Position numbers and translations under genes: made by a program. Positions 1 to 8,947 of a stretch of DNA of 64,000 nucleotides are shown here, one piece after another. The DNA is taken from contig NZ_MOBR01000019.1 of assembly GCF_003732705.1 (NCBI RefSeq), forward strand, positions 62,001-126,000, read 5' to 3'. The DNA comes from Pseudomonas frederiksbergensis (GTDB taxonomy: Bacteria; Pseudomonadota; Gammaproteobacteria; Pseudomonadales; Pseudomonadaceae). How positions within the stretch are numbered: the stretch's first letter is position 1; each line of letters begins with the position of its first letter. The notes under the pieces are model-generated. The model made no database searches. It was not told where the DNA came from and worked only from the letters and a program-made list of their open reading frames with translations.

Positions 1-1257
1 AAAGGCACCACCCGTAACTGGTACGCCAACGAGCAACTGAAACGTGGCGGTACTTTCACCTACCGCAAGGACGGCGTTGCAACGCCGACTGATCGTCGGA
101 TCAACTGGGTGCAGGGCACCATCGTCAATTTCAGCTCCGGTTTCACTCAGGGCACCGTCGGTGTCAGCACTGAATTGGCGGTCTACAACGCCGTCGCACT
201 GGACCGTGATCGCAAGGACCTGGCGTCCAACAACGGTGGCGCACCGGGTTCCCGCCCAGGCGCCGGTAACAACCGTACCTTGACCACCGAGGGCGGTGAC
301 GCTCAAGGCCAGTGGAGCAAACTGGGCCTGGCCAACGTCAAGTTCCGCGTGTCGAACACCACCCTGACCGCCGGTCGCCAGAACTTCAGCACTCCGATCG
401 TCGATAACATCGGCAACCGTCCACTGCCTTCGAGCTTTCAAGGTGTGAGCCTGCACAGCGAAGAGCTGAACAACCTGTCGTTCGACGCCGGCACCTTCGA
501 CCGCGTATCGCCGCGTACCGAAGAGAGCCTGTCGAAATTCCGCTCCGAGTACACCAACAACGGCGCTGAAACCGACCACGTCAACATCGTCGGCCTGAAC
601 TATCAGCCGCTGAAAAGCCTGAAGACCAGCCTCTACGCTTCCCAGGTTGAAGACTTCTGGAACCAGTACTACTTCGGCGCCACCCACGAACTGGGTGACA
701 GCTCGGTTCTGAGCCTGACCACCGGCCTGAACTACTACAAAACCGTCGATGCCGGCAAAAAAGAGATGGGCGAAATCGACAACGACACCTACTCCCTGTC
801 GTTCGGCCTGACTCACCAGGCCCACAGCCTGACCTTCTCGTACCAGGAAGTTAACGGTAACGAGTACTTCGACTACCTGCACGAAACCAACGGCATCTAC
901 CTGGCCAACTCCCTGCTGTCCGACTTCAACGGCCCGAACGAAAAATCGTTCCAGATCGCCTACGGCCTGAACATGGCTGAATACGGCGTGCCAGGCCTGA
1001 AGTTCAACATCTACCAGGCTCGCGGCTGGGGCATCGACGGTACTCACTACACCGGTACCGCCTACGACGTACGCAACATGGACGGCGAGCACCACTACGA
1101 ATACGGCATCGGTACTTCGTACGCCGTACAGAGCGGCCCGCTCAAGGCCACCACCGTTCGCGCGACTTACACCACGCACCGTGCCAGCGAAAACCAGGCT
1201 GATGGCAGCATCAACGAGTTCCGTCTCGTGACCACCATCCCGTTCAACATTCTGTAA
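1..1257 (+). CDS. opdP: OprD-family outer membrane porin (3' part; OpdP-like)
   Basis: The reading frame is open from base 1 to a TAA at 1257, so the 5' end lies outside the window; 418 residues are visible. The protein has the alternating pattern of a beta-barrel, with many Tyr/Trp girdle residues and motifs usual in the OprD family of substrate-specific porins (RVSPRTEESLSKFRSEY-like plug/loop region, a YGIGTSYAVQSGP strand). OprD porins take basic amino acids, peptides or carboxylates across the outer membrane. The gene directly precedes a dipeptide ABC importer, as opdP (opdD) does in P. aeruginosa, so a role in peptide entry is inferred. The exact substrate cannot be read from the sequence. 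Confidence 0.88.
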   Translation, partial: KGTTRNWYANEQLKRGGTFTYRKDGVATPTDRRINWVQGTIVNFSSGFTQGTVGVSTELAVYNAVALDRDRKDLASNNGGAPGSRPGAGNNRTLTTEGGDAQGQWSKLGLANVKFRVSNTTLTAGRQNFSTPIVDNIGNRPLPSSFQGVSLHSEELNNLSFDAGTFDRVSPRTEESLSKFRSEYTNNGAETDHVNIVGLNYQPLKSLKTSLYASQVEDFWNQYYFGATHELGDSSVLSLTTGLNYYKTVDAGKKEMGEIDNDTYSLSFGLTHQAHSLTFSYQEVNGNEYFDYLHETNGIYLANSLLSDFNGPNEKSFQIAYGLNMAEYGVPGLKFNIYQARGWGIDGTHYTGTAYDVRNMDGEHHYEYGIGTSYAVQSGPLKATTVRATYTTHRASENQADGSINEFRLVTTIPFNIL

Positions 1258-1264
1258 AAACACC

Positions 1265-1306
1265 AGCCGACGGCTGACTCATGACGAGTCGGCCGTTTGG
1301 CTTTTA
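1265..1306 (+). terminator. Hairpin terminator after the porin
   Basis: Just after the porin stop, GACTC (1276-1280) pairs with GAGTC (1286-1290), extended by the GCCGACGGC and GGCCGTTTGGC arms and followed by CTTTTAT. This looks like an intrinsic terminator or attenuator between the porin and dppA. Confidence 0.6.
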
Positions 1307-1335
1307 TCTGTTCAACCGATTGCAGAGGGTTCTTG

Positions 1336-2931
1336 ATGAAAATGCTTCCCCTACGTGCGGCCATCGCTGCCGCGTTGCTGAGTGTCGCTGTTGGCGTCTC
1401 GGCCAAACCCCTGGTGGTCTGCACCGAAGCCAGTCCGGAAGGCTTCGACATGGTCCAGTACACGACTGCAGTCACAGCCGATGCGGTGGCCGAAACCATC
1501 TTCAATCGTCTGGCGGACTTCAAGCCCGGTACCACCGAAGTGGTTCCGGCACTGGCCGACTCCTGGGACATCAGCGAGGACGGACTGACCTACACGTTCC
1601 ACCTGCGCAAAGGCGTCAAGTTCCACACCACCGAATACTTCAAGCCGACCCGCGACATGAACGCCGACGACGTGGTCTGGAGCTTCCAGCGCCAGCTGGA
1701 CCCGAATCACCCGTGGCACAAACTGTCGAGCGTGGGCTTCCCGTACTTTGAAAGCATGGGCTTCAAGGAACTGCTCAAAAGTGTCGAGAAAGTCGACGAC
1801 AACACCGTCACTTTCACCCTGACCCGCCGCGAAGCGCCGTTCCTGGCCGACATCGCCATGGCCTTCTCCTCGATCTACTCCGCCGAGTACGCCGATCAGT
1901 TGCTCAAGGCCAACAAGACCGGCGACCTGAACAACAAGCCGGTCGGCACCGGCCCGTTCATCTTCCAGCGTTACGCCAAGGATGCTCAGGTCCGGTTCAA
2001 GGCCAACCCGGAGTATTTCCGTGGCAAGCCACCGGCTGAAGCGCTGATTCTGGCCATCGCCACCGACAACAACGTGCGTCTGCAAAAGCTCAAGGCCAAC
2101 GAGTGCCAGATCGCGCTGTATCCGAAGCCGGATGACATCCCGAGCATCAAGAAAGACAGCAACCTGAAGGTTGATGAACTGAACGCGATGACCGTTTCAT
2201 ACATCGCCATGAACACCACCCACAAGTACATGAGCGACGTGCGGGTGCGTAAGGCCATCGACATCGCCTTCGACAAAGCCGCCTATGTCAATGCGCTGTT
2301 TGGCAAAGGCAATGCGACGGTCGCGGTCAACCCGTACCCGGACACCTTGCTGGGTTACAACCACGATCTGAAGAACCCGCCACGTGACCTGGACAAGGCG
2401 CGCGCCTTGCTCAAGGAAGCCGGCGTACCGGAAGGCACGACGTTCACCCTGTTCACCCGTAACGGCGGCGGCCCGACCAACCCTAACCCGATGCTCGGCG
2501 CGCAGATGATGCAGGCTGACCTGGCCAAGGTCGGGATCAAGATCGACATCCGCGTCATGGAGTGGGGCGAGATGCTCAAGCGCGCCAAAAACGGCGAGCA
2601 CGACATGGTTTCTGCCGGATGGGCGGGTGATAACGGCGACCCGGATAACTTCCTGACGCCTATGCTCAGTTGCGAGGCGGCCAAAAACGGCGAAAACTAC
2701 GCGCGCTGGTGCAGTGAGAAATTTCAGACGCTGATCGATGAAGCCCGCGCTAAAGTGAACCCGGCTGAACGCGCAGCGCTCTACGAGCAAGCCCAAGAGG
2801 TCTTTAACCAGGACCAACCTTGGATCAGCATGGCCCACACCCGCATGTTTACCGCAATGCGCAACAACGTAGAGGGCTACCACATTAGCCCCCTCACCAC
2901 TAATAACTTCGCCACCACTCAGGTGAAGTAG
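1336..2931 (+). CDS. dppA: Dipeptide ABC transporter, periplasmic substrate-binding protein (DppA-like)
   Basis: 531 residues of the family-5 extracellular solute-binding type (SBP_bac_5), the usual length for DppA/OppA. Residues 1 to about 23 form a signal peptide (MKMLPLRAAIAAALLSVAVG, cut after VSA). Mature features include LVVCTEASPEGFD near the start, TYTFHLRKGVKFH, GTGPFIFQRY and the late AGWAGDNGDPDNFL segment. The ATG at 1336 was chosen over an upstream in-frame start at 1297 because it has a GAGGGT ribosome site and begins the signal peptide. It binds di- or short peptides in the periplasm and delivers them to the DppBCDF membrane complex encoded next. Confidence 0.93.
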   Translation: MKMLPLRAAIAAALLSVAVGVSAKPLVVCTEASPEGFDMVQYTTAVTADAVAETIFNRLADFKPGTTEVVPALADSWDISEDGLTYTFHLRKGVKFHTTEYFKPTRDMNADDVVWSFQRQLDPNHPWHKLSSVGFPYFESMGFKELLKSVEKVDDNTVTFTLTRREAPFLADIAMAFSSIYSAEYADQLLKANKTGDLNNKPVGTGPFIFQRYAKDAQVRFKANPEYFRGKPPAEALILAIATDNNVRLQKLKANECQIALYPKPDDIPSIKKDSNLKVDELNAMTVSYIAMNTTHKYMSDVRVRKAIDIAFDKAAYVNALFGKGNATVAVNPYPDTLLGYNHDLKNPPRDLDKARALLKEAGVPEGTTFTLFTRNGGGPTNPNPMLGAQMMQADLAKVGIKIDIRVMEWGEMLKRAKNGEHDMVSAGWAGDNGDPDNFLTPMLSCEAAKNGENYARWCSEKFQTLIDEARAKVNPAERAALYEQAQEVFNQDQPWISMAHTRMFTAMRNNVEGYHISPLTTNNFATTQVK

Positions 2932-2945
2932 ATAAGAAAACTCCC

Positions 2946-2969
2946 GGCGTCCCTGACCCCAGGGACGCC
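2946..2969 (+). other. Intercistronic hairpin between dppA and dppB
   Basis: A perfect 10-bp stem (GGCGTCCCTG with CAGGGACGCC) with an ACCC loop and no T-run lies in the 74-base gap between the binding-protein gene and the first permease gene. In many ABC operons such hairpins protect the upstream message and give the binding protein a higher expression ratio. That function is inferred here. Confidence 0.6.
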
Positions 2970-3005
2970 AGGCACGCCTAACCGGCTGATGAGGTAGCAC
3001 ACAAG

Positions 3006-4016
3006 ATGTTTAGTTTTATTGCCCGCCGACTGGGGTTACTGATCCCCACGTTTTTCGGCATCACCCTGCTGACTTTCGCGTTGATTCGCATGATTCCGGG
3101 CGACCCCGTGGAAGTAATGATGGGCGAACGTCGGGTCGACCCCGAAATGCACGCCCAGGCAATGGAACGCCTAGGTCTGAACAAACCCCTGTATGCCCAA
3201 TACCTGGATTACATCGGCAAGTTGGCCCATGGCGACCTTGGCGAATCCCTGCGTACTCGTGAAAGTGTCTGGACCGAGTTCAGCTCTCTATTCCCTGCGA
3301 CCCTGGAGCTGTCCATGGCCGCCCTGTTGTTCGCCGGCGTCCTGGGCCTCCTGGCCGGGGTGATCGCGGCACTCAAGCGAGGATCCCTGTTCGACCATGG
3401 TGTGATGGGCATCTCCCTGGCGGGATATTCGATGCCGATCTTCTGGTGGGGCCTGATCCTGATCATGTTCTTCTCGGTGTCCCTGGGCTGGACCCCGGTG
3501 TCCGGGCGCATCGACCTGCTCTATGACATCGAGCCACGCACCGGTTTCATGCTCATCGACACCTTGCTGGCCGATGATGTTGGCGCCTTCTTCGATGCCC
3601 TGCATCACCTGATCCTGCCGGCCATCGTGCTCGGCACCATCCCGCTGGCCGTTATCGCGCGGATGACCCGTTCTTCGATGCTCGAAGTGCTGCGTGAAGA
3701 CTACATCCGTACCGCCCGCGCCAAAGGCCTGTCGCCAGCTCGCGTGGTGTTCGTGCACGGTCTGCGCAACGCGCTGATCCCGGTACTAACCGTGGTCGGC
3801 CTGCAAGTCGGCACGTTGCTGGCCGGTGCAGTCCTGACCGAAACCATCTTCTCCTGGCCCGGCATCGGCAAATGGCTGATCGAAGCCATTGGCGCACGGG
3901 ATTATCCCGTGGTGCAGAACGGCATCCTGTTAATCGCCTGCCTGGTGATTCTGGTCAACTTCGTAGTGGACATCCTCTACGGCTTTGCCAACCCACGCAT
4001 TCGTCACCAGCGCTGA
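3006..4016 (+). CDS. dppB: Dipeptide ABC transporter, permease subunit DppB
   Basis: 336 residues, the usual DppB length. It begins with the MFSFIARRLGLLIPTFFGIT helix and has about six membrane segments. The cytoplasmic EAA coupling loop is clear (EDYIRTARAKGLSPARV, then LRNALIPVLT), which is where the ATPases dock. It forms half of the inner-membrane channel with DppC. The start is an ATG 74 bases after dppA. Four genes follow in the same direction with little space, so one transcript is likely. Confidence 0.95.
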   Translation: MFSFIARRLGLLIPTFFGITLLTFALIRMIPGDPVEVMMGERRVDPEMHAQAMERLGLNKPLYAQYLDYIGKLAHGDLGESLRTRESVWTEFSSLFPATLELSMAALLFAGVLGLLAGVIAALKRGSLFDHGVMGISLAGYSMPIFWWGLILIMFFSVSLGWTPVSGRIDLLYDIEPRTGFMLIDTLLADDVGAFFDALHHLILPAIVLGTIPLAVIARMTRSSMLEVLREDYIRTARAKGLSPARVVFVHGLRNALIPVLTVVGLQVGTLLAGAVLTETIFSWPGIGKWLIEAIGARDYPVVQNGILLIACLVILVNFVVDILYGFANPRIRHQR

Positions 4017-4023
4017 GATCATC

Positions 4024-4941
4024 ATGACCATGACCACTCCAATTCCATCGGTAGCAGTCGATCAAAGCCTGCTGTACCCGTCCCCGTACAAAGAATTCTG
4101 GCAAGCCTTCTCCAAGAACAAAGGTGCCGTCGCCGGCCTGCTGTTCATGCTGCTGGTGATTTTCTGCGCGATCTTCGCGCCGTGGGTTGCCCCGCACAAC
4201 CCGAGCGAGCAATACCGTGACTTCCTGCTGACCCCGCCGTCCTGGCTGGAAGGCGGGCAGATGCAATTCCTGCTCGGCACCGATGAACTGGGTCGCGACC
4301 TGCTGTCGCGGCTGATCAACGGTTCGCGCCTGTCCCTGCTGATCGGCTTGTCGTCGGTAGTGATGTCGCTGATTCCGGGCATCCTGTTGGGTCTGTTCGC
4401 CGGGTTCTTCCCGAAGGTACTCGGTCCAACCATCATGCGCCTGATGGACATCATGCTGGCCCTGCCGTCCCTGCTGCTGGCCGTGGCGATTGTCGCCATC
4501 CTCGGCCCTGGCCTGATCAACACCATTATCGCCATCGCCGTGGTTTCGCTGCCGTCCTATGTTCGTCTGACCCGCGCCGCGGTGATGGGCGAGCTGAACC
4601 GTGACTACGTGACCGCCGCGCGCCTGGCCGGTGCCGGCCTGCCACGCCTGATGTTCGTCACCGTGCTGCCCAACTGCATGGCGCCGTTGATCGTTCAAGC
4701 GACCCTGAGCTTCTCCTCGGCGATTCTCGATGCCGCGGCCCTGGGCTTCCTGGGCCTTGGCGTACAACCGCCAACCCCTGAGTGGGGCACCATGCTGGCT
4801 TCGGCTCGCGACTACATCGAACGCGCCTGGTGGGTGGTAAGTCTGCCCGGTTTGACCATTTTGCTCAGCGTGCTGGCAATCAACTTGATGGGCGACGGCC
4901 TGCGCGATGCGCTGGACCCGAAACTCAAGAACGCCGCCTGA
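4024..4941 (+). CDS. dppC: Dipeptide ABC transporter, permease subunit DppC
   Basis: 305 residues. It has the N-terminal OppC/DppC extension (FWQAFSKNKGAVAGLLFML), the LLGTDELGRDLLSRLINGSR motif typical of DppC, five to six membrane helices and the EAA loop DYVTAARLAGAGLPRLMF. The second half of the peptide channel. The ATG at 4024 is seven bases after the dppB stop and is preferred over an in-frame ATG at 3985 that would overlap dppB; a second ATG at 4030 is also possible. Confidence 0.95.
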   Translation: MTMTTPIPSVAVDQSLLYPSPYKEFWQAFSKNKGAVAGLLFMLLVIFCAIFAPWVAPHNPSEQYRDFLLTPPSWLEGGQMQFLLGTDELGRDLLSRLINGSRLSLLIGLSSVVMSLIPGILLGLFAGFFPKVLGPTIMRLMDIMLALPSLLLAVAIVAILGPGLINTIIAIAVVSLPSYVRLTRAAVMGELNRDYVTAARLAGAGLPRLMFVTVLPNCMAPLIVQATLSFSSAILDAAALGFLGLGVQPPTPEWGTMLASARDYIERAWWVVSLPGLTILLSVLAINLMGDGLRDALDPKLKNAA

Positions 4942-4951
4942 GGAGATTCAA

Positions 4952-5920
4952 ATGTCACTGTTAGAAATCAAGAATCTCAACGTTCGCTTCGGCGACAAGA
5001 ACGCCGTTCCGGTGGTCGACGGTCTCGACATTACCGTGGACAAGGGCGAAGTCCTGGCCATCGTTGGCGAGTCGGGTTCGGGTAAATCCGTGACCATGAT
5101 GGCGCTGATGGGCCTGATCGAGCATCCGGGGATCGTCACTGCCGACGCGCTGAATTTCGACGGCAAGAACATGCTCAAGCTCAGCAACCGTCAGCGTCGG
5201 CAAATTGTCGGCAAAGACCTGGCCATGGTGTTCCAGGACCCGATGACCGCGCTGAACCCGAGCTACACCGTCGGTTTCCAGATCGAAGAAGTGCTGCGCC
5301 TGCACCTGAAAATGTCCGGCAAGCAAGCGCGCAAGCGTGCCATCGAACTGCTGGAAAAAGTGGAAATCCCGGGCGCCGCCAGCCGTATGGAGGCCTACCC
5401 GCATCAACTGTCCGGCGGTATGAGCCAGCGTGTTGCGATCGCCATGGCGATTGCCGGCGAACCGAAACTGCTGATCGCCGACGAACCGACCACGGCCCTC
5501 GACGTGACCATTCAGGCCCAGATCATGGACCTGCTGCTGGCCCTGCAGAAAGAGCAGAACATGGGCCTGGTGCTGATCACTCACGACCTCGCGGTCGTGG
5601 CCGAAACCGCTCAGCGCGTGTGCGTGATGTACGCCGGTCAAGCGGTGGAAGTCGGTCAAGTGCCGCAACTGTTCGACATTCCGGCGCACCCGTACAGCGA
5701 AGCGCTGCTCAAGGCGATTCCGGAACACAGCCTCGGCGCCACGCGCCTGGCCACGTTGCCGGGCATCGTTCCCGGTCGTTATGACCGTCCGCAGGGTTGC
5801 CTGCTGTCGCCGCGTTGCCCGTACGTGCAGGATTCCTGCCGCCAGCAACGTCCCGGCCTTGACCCGAAAAGCAACAGCCTTGCCCGCTGCTTCTACCCGC
5901 TGAATCAGGAGGTGGCGTAA
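4952..5920 (+). CDS. dppD: Dipeptide ABC transporter, ATP-binding subunit DppD
   Basis: 322 residues. Walker A GESGSGKSV, signature LSGGMSQRV, Walker B LLIADEP and the switch His in LITHDLAV are all present. The C-terminal oligo/dipeptide transporter domain holds a spaced Cys cluster (GCLLSPRCPYVQDSC, then ARCF) conserved in OppD/DppD proteins. The start ATG follows an AGGAGA ribosome site in the dppC tail; an in-frame ATG at 4907 inside dppC is less likely. It energises transport together with DppF. Its stop overlaps the next start by one base (TAATG), indicating coupled translation. Confidence 0.95.
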   Translation: MSLLEIKNLNVRFGDKNAVPVVDGLDITVDKGEVLAIVGESGSGKSVTMMALMGLIEHPGIVTADALNFDGKNMLKLSNRQRRQIVGKDLAMVFQDPMTALNPSYTVGFQIEEVLRLHLKMSGKQARKRAIELLEKVEIPGAASRMEAYPHQLSGGMSQRVAIAMAIAGEPKLLIADEPTTALDVTIQAQIMDLLLALQKEQNMGLVLITHDLAVVAETAQRVCVMYAGQAVEVGQVPQLFDIPAHPYSEALLKAIPEHSLGATRLATLPGIVPGRYDRPQGCLLSPRCPYVQDSCRQQRPGLDPKSNSLARCFYPLNQEVA

Positions 5921-6900
5921 TGGCCGTCGTACTTACCGCCCGCGACCTGACCCGTCATTACGAAGTGTCCCGTGGCCTGTTCAAGGGCCATGCGACCGTG
6001 CGCGCCCTGAACGGTGTGTCGTTTGAACTGGAAGCCGGCAAGACCCTCGCCGTCGTTGGCGAATCGGGTTGCGGCAAATCCACCCTGGCCCGCGCCCTGA
6101 CGCTGATCGAAGAGCCGTCCTCCGGCTCCTTGAAAATCGCCGGGCAGGAAGTCACCGGTGCCGACAAGGCCCAGCGCAAGCAACTGCGCAAAGACGTGCA
6201 GATGGTGTTCCAGAGCCCGTACGCCTCGTTGAATCCACGGCAGAAAGTCGGTGACCAGCTCGGCGAGCCGCTGCTGATCAACACCAACCTGTCGGCCGCC
6301 GAACGTCGCGAGAAAGTCCAGGCGATGATGAAGCAGGTGGGCTTGCGTCCAGAGCACTACCAGCGTTATCCGCATATGTTCTCCGGCGGTCAGCGCCAGA
6401 GGATCGCCCTGGCTCGCGCGATGATGCTACAACCGAAAGTGCTGGTGGCGGACGAACCGACCTCGGCGCTGGACGTGTCGATCCAGGCGCAGGTTCTGAA
6501 CCTGTTCATGGACTTGCAGCAAGAGTTCAACACCGCCTACGTGTTCATCTCCCACAACCTGGCAGTCGTCCAGCACGTGGCCGATGACGTGATGGTGATG
6601 TACCTCGGCCGCCCGGTGGAAATGGGCCCGAAGAACGACATCTACGAACGTCCGCTGCACCCGTACACCCAGGCGTTGCTGTCGGCCACCCCGACCATTC
6701 ACCCGGACCCGAACAAGCCGAAAATCAAAATCGTCGGCGAATTGCCCAACCCGTTGAACCCACCGTCCGGCTGCGCGTTCCACAAGCGCTGCCCGTACGC
6801 CACCGAGCGCTGCAGCACCGAAGAGCCGGCCCTGCGCCTGCTCGACAGTCGCCAAGTGGCTTGCCACTACGCCGAGCAATTCCTCGACGGCGCGGCATAA
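5920..6900 (+). CDS. dppF: Dipeptide ABC transporter, ATP-binding subunit DppF
   Basis: 326 residues. Walker A GESGCGKST, signature FSGGQRQRI, Walker B VLVADEP and the His switch in FISHNLAV. The C-terminal domain repeats the Cys pattern of DppD (SGCAFHKRCPYATERC, then ACHY). It pairs with DppD as an asymmetric ATPase dimer on the inner face of the membrane. Last gene of the dpp operon; a REP-type inverted repeat follows at once and may protect the 3' end of the message. Confidence 0.95.
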   Translation: MAVVLTARDLTRHYEVSRGLFKGHATVRALNGVSFELEAGKTLAVVGESGCGKSTLARALTLIEEPSSGSLKIAGQEVTGADKAQRKQLRKDVQMVFQSPYASLNPRQKVGDQLGEPLLINTNLSAAERREKVQAMMKQVGLRPEHYQRYPHMFSGGQRQRIALARAMMLQPKVLVADEPTSALDVSIQAQVLNLFMDLQQEFNTAYVFISHNLAVVQHVADDVMVMYLGRPVEMGPKNDIYERPLHPYTQALLSATPTIHPDPNKPKIKIVGELPNPLNPPSGCAFHKRCPYATERCSTEEPALRLLDSRQVACHYAEQFLDGAA

Positions 6901-6904
6901 AAAA

Positions 6905-6996
6905 TGTGGGAGCGCGCTTGCTCGCGAAAGCGGTGTGTCATTCAACAGTGATGTCGACTGACACGGCCTCTTCGCGAGCAAGCCCGCTCCCATAGG
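6905..6996. repeat. REP-type inverted repeat (REPIN) after dppF
   Basis: Two inverted arms (TGGGAGCGCGCTTGCTCGCG and its near-complement ending GCTCCCATA) face each other across about 40 bases. The same family occurs again near 15.05, 24.29, 29.59, 37.82 and 45.03 kb in this window. Confidence 0.85.
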
Positions 6997-7083
6997 GATT
7001 GCGGTGTTCTTACCAAGTTGACCAAACCCCTTTTCCCGGATTGCGCATCAGTCCGGTAGAAGGGGTTTTCTTTTGCCTGCGAT

Positions 7084-7341
7084 TTACGACTGGCTGTCGT
7101 CTTCGTCGGCATCATCGGGATCCGGCTCGTCGGTGGTCGAGTCGTCATCACCGGCGCTGCCGCCCTGCCCTATATTACCGCCCTCGGAGTCGTCCGCAGC
7201 GATCATCATGCCCGTGTGCACTACCTGCCCGCTCGAGGCCTGTTCACCATGGGCCGGGCAATCGGCCCACGCCGCTGACATACCCACGGACAGCATCACC
7301 AAAACCTTCAGCAACAACACAATGCGTTGAAAAATGCTCAT
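7084..7341 (-). CDS. Small secreted protein with an acidic tail, unknown function
   Basis: About 85 residues from the ATG at 7341; four residues more if the upstream in-frame ATG at 7353 is used. Residues 1 to about 26 form a clear signal peptide (IVLLLKVLVMLSVGMSAAWA) with likely cleavage after AWA. The mature part is short, has one Cys just after the cut, and ends in about 25 residues that are almost all Asp, Glu, Ser and Gly (DDADEDDSQS at the end). It lacks a lipobox. I do not recognise a family. An acidic, probably disordered periplasmic protein that could bind metal or basic partners is possible but unproven. It stands alone, flanked by repeats. Confidence 0.6.
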   Translation of the reverse strand: MSIFQRIVLLLKVLVMLSVGMSAAWADCPAHGEQASSGQVVHTGMMIAADDSEGGNIGQGGSAGDDDSTTDEPDPDDADEDDSQS

Positions 7342-7353
7342 AGCCGATTCCAT

Positions 7354-7766
7354 CCTTTCTGAGATGCAGCATAAGTGCCTGACGGCGCATGACCCGAATG
7401 CCGTGGCGCTGAATAAAATCTAGTTCCGATCAGCCGGGTTCTCCAGATAGGACGCTAATGAATGGCGGTAATTGCCGTTGAGACAGAGATTGGTTTGGAA
7501 TAAAGGTTATGCCGAAAAGATCAAAAGATCGCAGCCTTCGGCAGCTCTTACGATCCGGTGTAGGAGTTGCCGAAGGCTGCGATCTTTTGATCTTGGCTAT
7601 CGATATTCCGCTGTATTAAGGTAATTCTGATTTTCGAGACAAAGGCCGATGCCATGGATCTGTCGCCGACAGGACGAACAATGGCAAATAGTTTTCCATC
7701 AAGGGACATTTATTCATCCGCGATAATTAACACCGATCACTTAACTTTCGATGCCAACCCCGGACT
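7354..7766. other. Gene-free gap with a long palindrome
   Basis: 413 bases without a convincing gene. They hold the inverted repeat at 7517-7594 and then AT-richer sequence that runs into the two unknown genes on the minus strand. I see no tRNA and no clear terminator. Confidence 0.7.
7517..7594. repeat. Inverted repeat of the GATCGCAGCCTTCGGC class
   Basis: Arms AAGATCAAAAGATCGCAGCC and GGCTGCGATCTTTTGATCTT are near-perfect reverse complements around a loop of roughly 25 bases containing TGTAGGAG. A second, shorter-spaced copy lies at 40082-40143. This class differs from the CGCGAGCAAGC REP class also seen in the window. Confidence 0.85.
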
Positions 7767-8687
7767 TCAATATCGGGCAACTTTAACGACCCGTCCGTTA
7801 TTCGAATAACCGGTCAGATTTGCACTACCCACCAGCCTTGCTTTTCCACCATCACCCTGCTCATCCCAGGCATTGAAATTGAAACTGAACTCAATTTTTT
7901 CATTTCCAGTCGTATTATCGATGGCATGCACCTGAAGGGTACCACCCGGCAATGTGGTCCACTGGACCCTGCGCCCCACTTCAAGAGATACAAATTGCCC
8001 ATCTACCGCTTCTGAGTCCGGGTAAAATTTCAATGTTTGGCCGGCCTTGATTTCTTTGTAATCAAGAAACGTAATAGCAATACGTAAATCGCCCTCGTAA
8101 TCATCATTAGGTTGAACAATCAGCATATTCGAAGGCACAGGTCTGAAATCAATAAATGCTTCCTTGAGATCAAAGCTTCTTGTCCCGCCATCGGGGAATT
8201 TTATTTCAGCCTTGAAATGTCCTTTGGTCAGTCTTTCCTCTGCAAGCCAATCTTCGCCCCTGGCGCCGTTAACATACCCATTGGCAAACGCCTCTCCCTT
8301 ATAGTGATAAGTATTATGAGGAAGACTAAACACCAGATCGAAGGCCACCTTCAAATGGCCAGAATCGTAGTCGTACTCCAAGACTGTAACCGTTCCCTGC
8401 GGGTTCATGCTGAGGCCCTCAGGAACCGTCATATGTGCATATACCCGAGTGCCCGGCCCGCCGACTCCCGGCGAGTATGTTTTTCCTGCTTGCATATCTG
8501 CGAAGTCACGAAAGTCAATAAGCAGACCCTTATCGAACGATTCAAACGTAGACATCACCAAAAGACGAAAATCCGACATCCGCCTCAGTTCAACTTCATC
8601 AGCGTTATAGCGGAAGTTCTTGGACGTCTCTGGCATTACAACAACTTCAGCCTTACAAAACGAGTTGTTGTTTTTAGAAATTCGCAT
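7767..8687 (-). CDS. Unknown protein, AT-rich gene
   Basis: 306 residues from the ATG at 8687, chosen because AAGGAGAGGGTC precedes it; an in-frame upstream start at 8705 has no such site. No signal peptide or membrane helix is visible. The sequence alternates beta-type stretches (GTRVYAHMTVPEG, VTVLEYDYDSGHLKVAFDLVF, LRIAITFLDYKEI, IEFSFNFNAWDEQGDGGKARLVGSANLTGYS), suggesting repeated beta-sandwich or beta-barrel domains in a cytosolic or non-classically exported protein. Base composition is lower in GC than the flanking dpp and prfC genes. The next unknown gene lies upstream on the same strand and shares a similar YD...LTF.F...G motif. Function unknown. Confidence 0.7.
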   Translation of the reverse strand: MRISKNNNSFCKAEVVVMPETSKNFRYNADEVELRRMSDFRLLVMSTFESFDKGLLIDFRDFADMQAGKTYSPGVGGPGTRVYAHMTVPEGLSMNPQGTVTVLEYDYDSGHLKVAFDLVFSLPHNTYHYKGEAFANGYVNGARGEDWLAEERLTKGHFKAEIKFPDGGTRSFDLKEAFIDFRPVPSNMLIVQPNDDYEGDLRIAITFLDYKEIKAGQTLKFYPDSEAVDGQFVSLEVGRRVQWTTLPGGTLQVHAIDNTTGNEKIEFSFNFNAWDEQGDGGKARLVGSANLTGYSNNGRVVKVARY

Positions 8688-8947
8688 GACCCTCTCCTTT
8701 ATCATTCGAACGGTGTTACCACAAGCTGACTATTCTTAGTAACAAATCACGCGCTACTGATACAAGTGACAATAAAACGTTTCAGCAGCTCCATACGAAA
8801 CGTTAGAGCTAATGGTCATTTAGACAATACCAACAATAACCTCACTCTGTTTTCACAACGGCTTCAGATATCACATCAGCACGATCACTCATGGGTGATT
8901 AGAAAAAACAGCACTTACTTTCTATGGCGACTCAATGGCTCATCACG

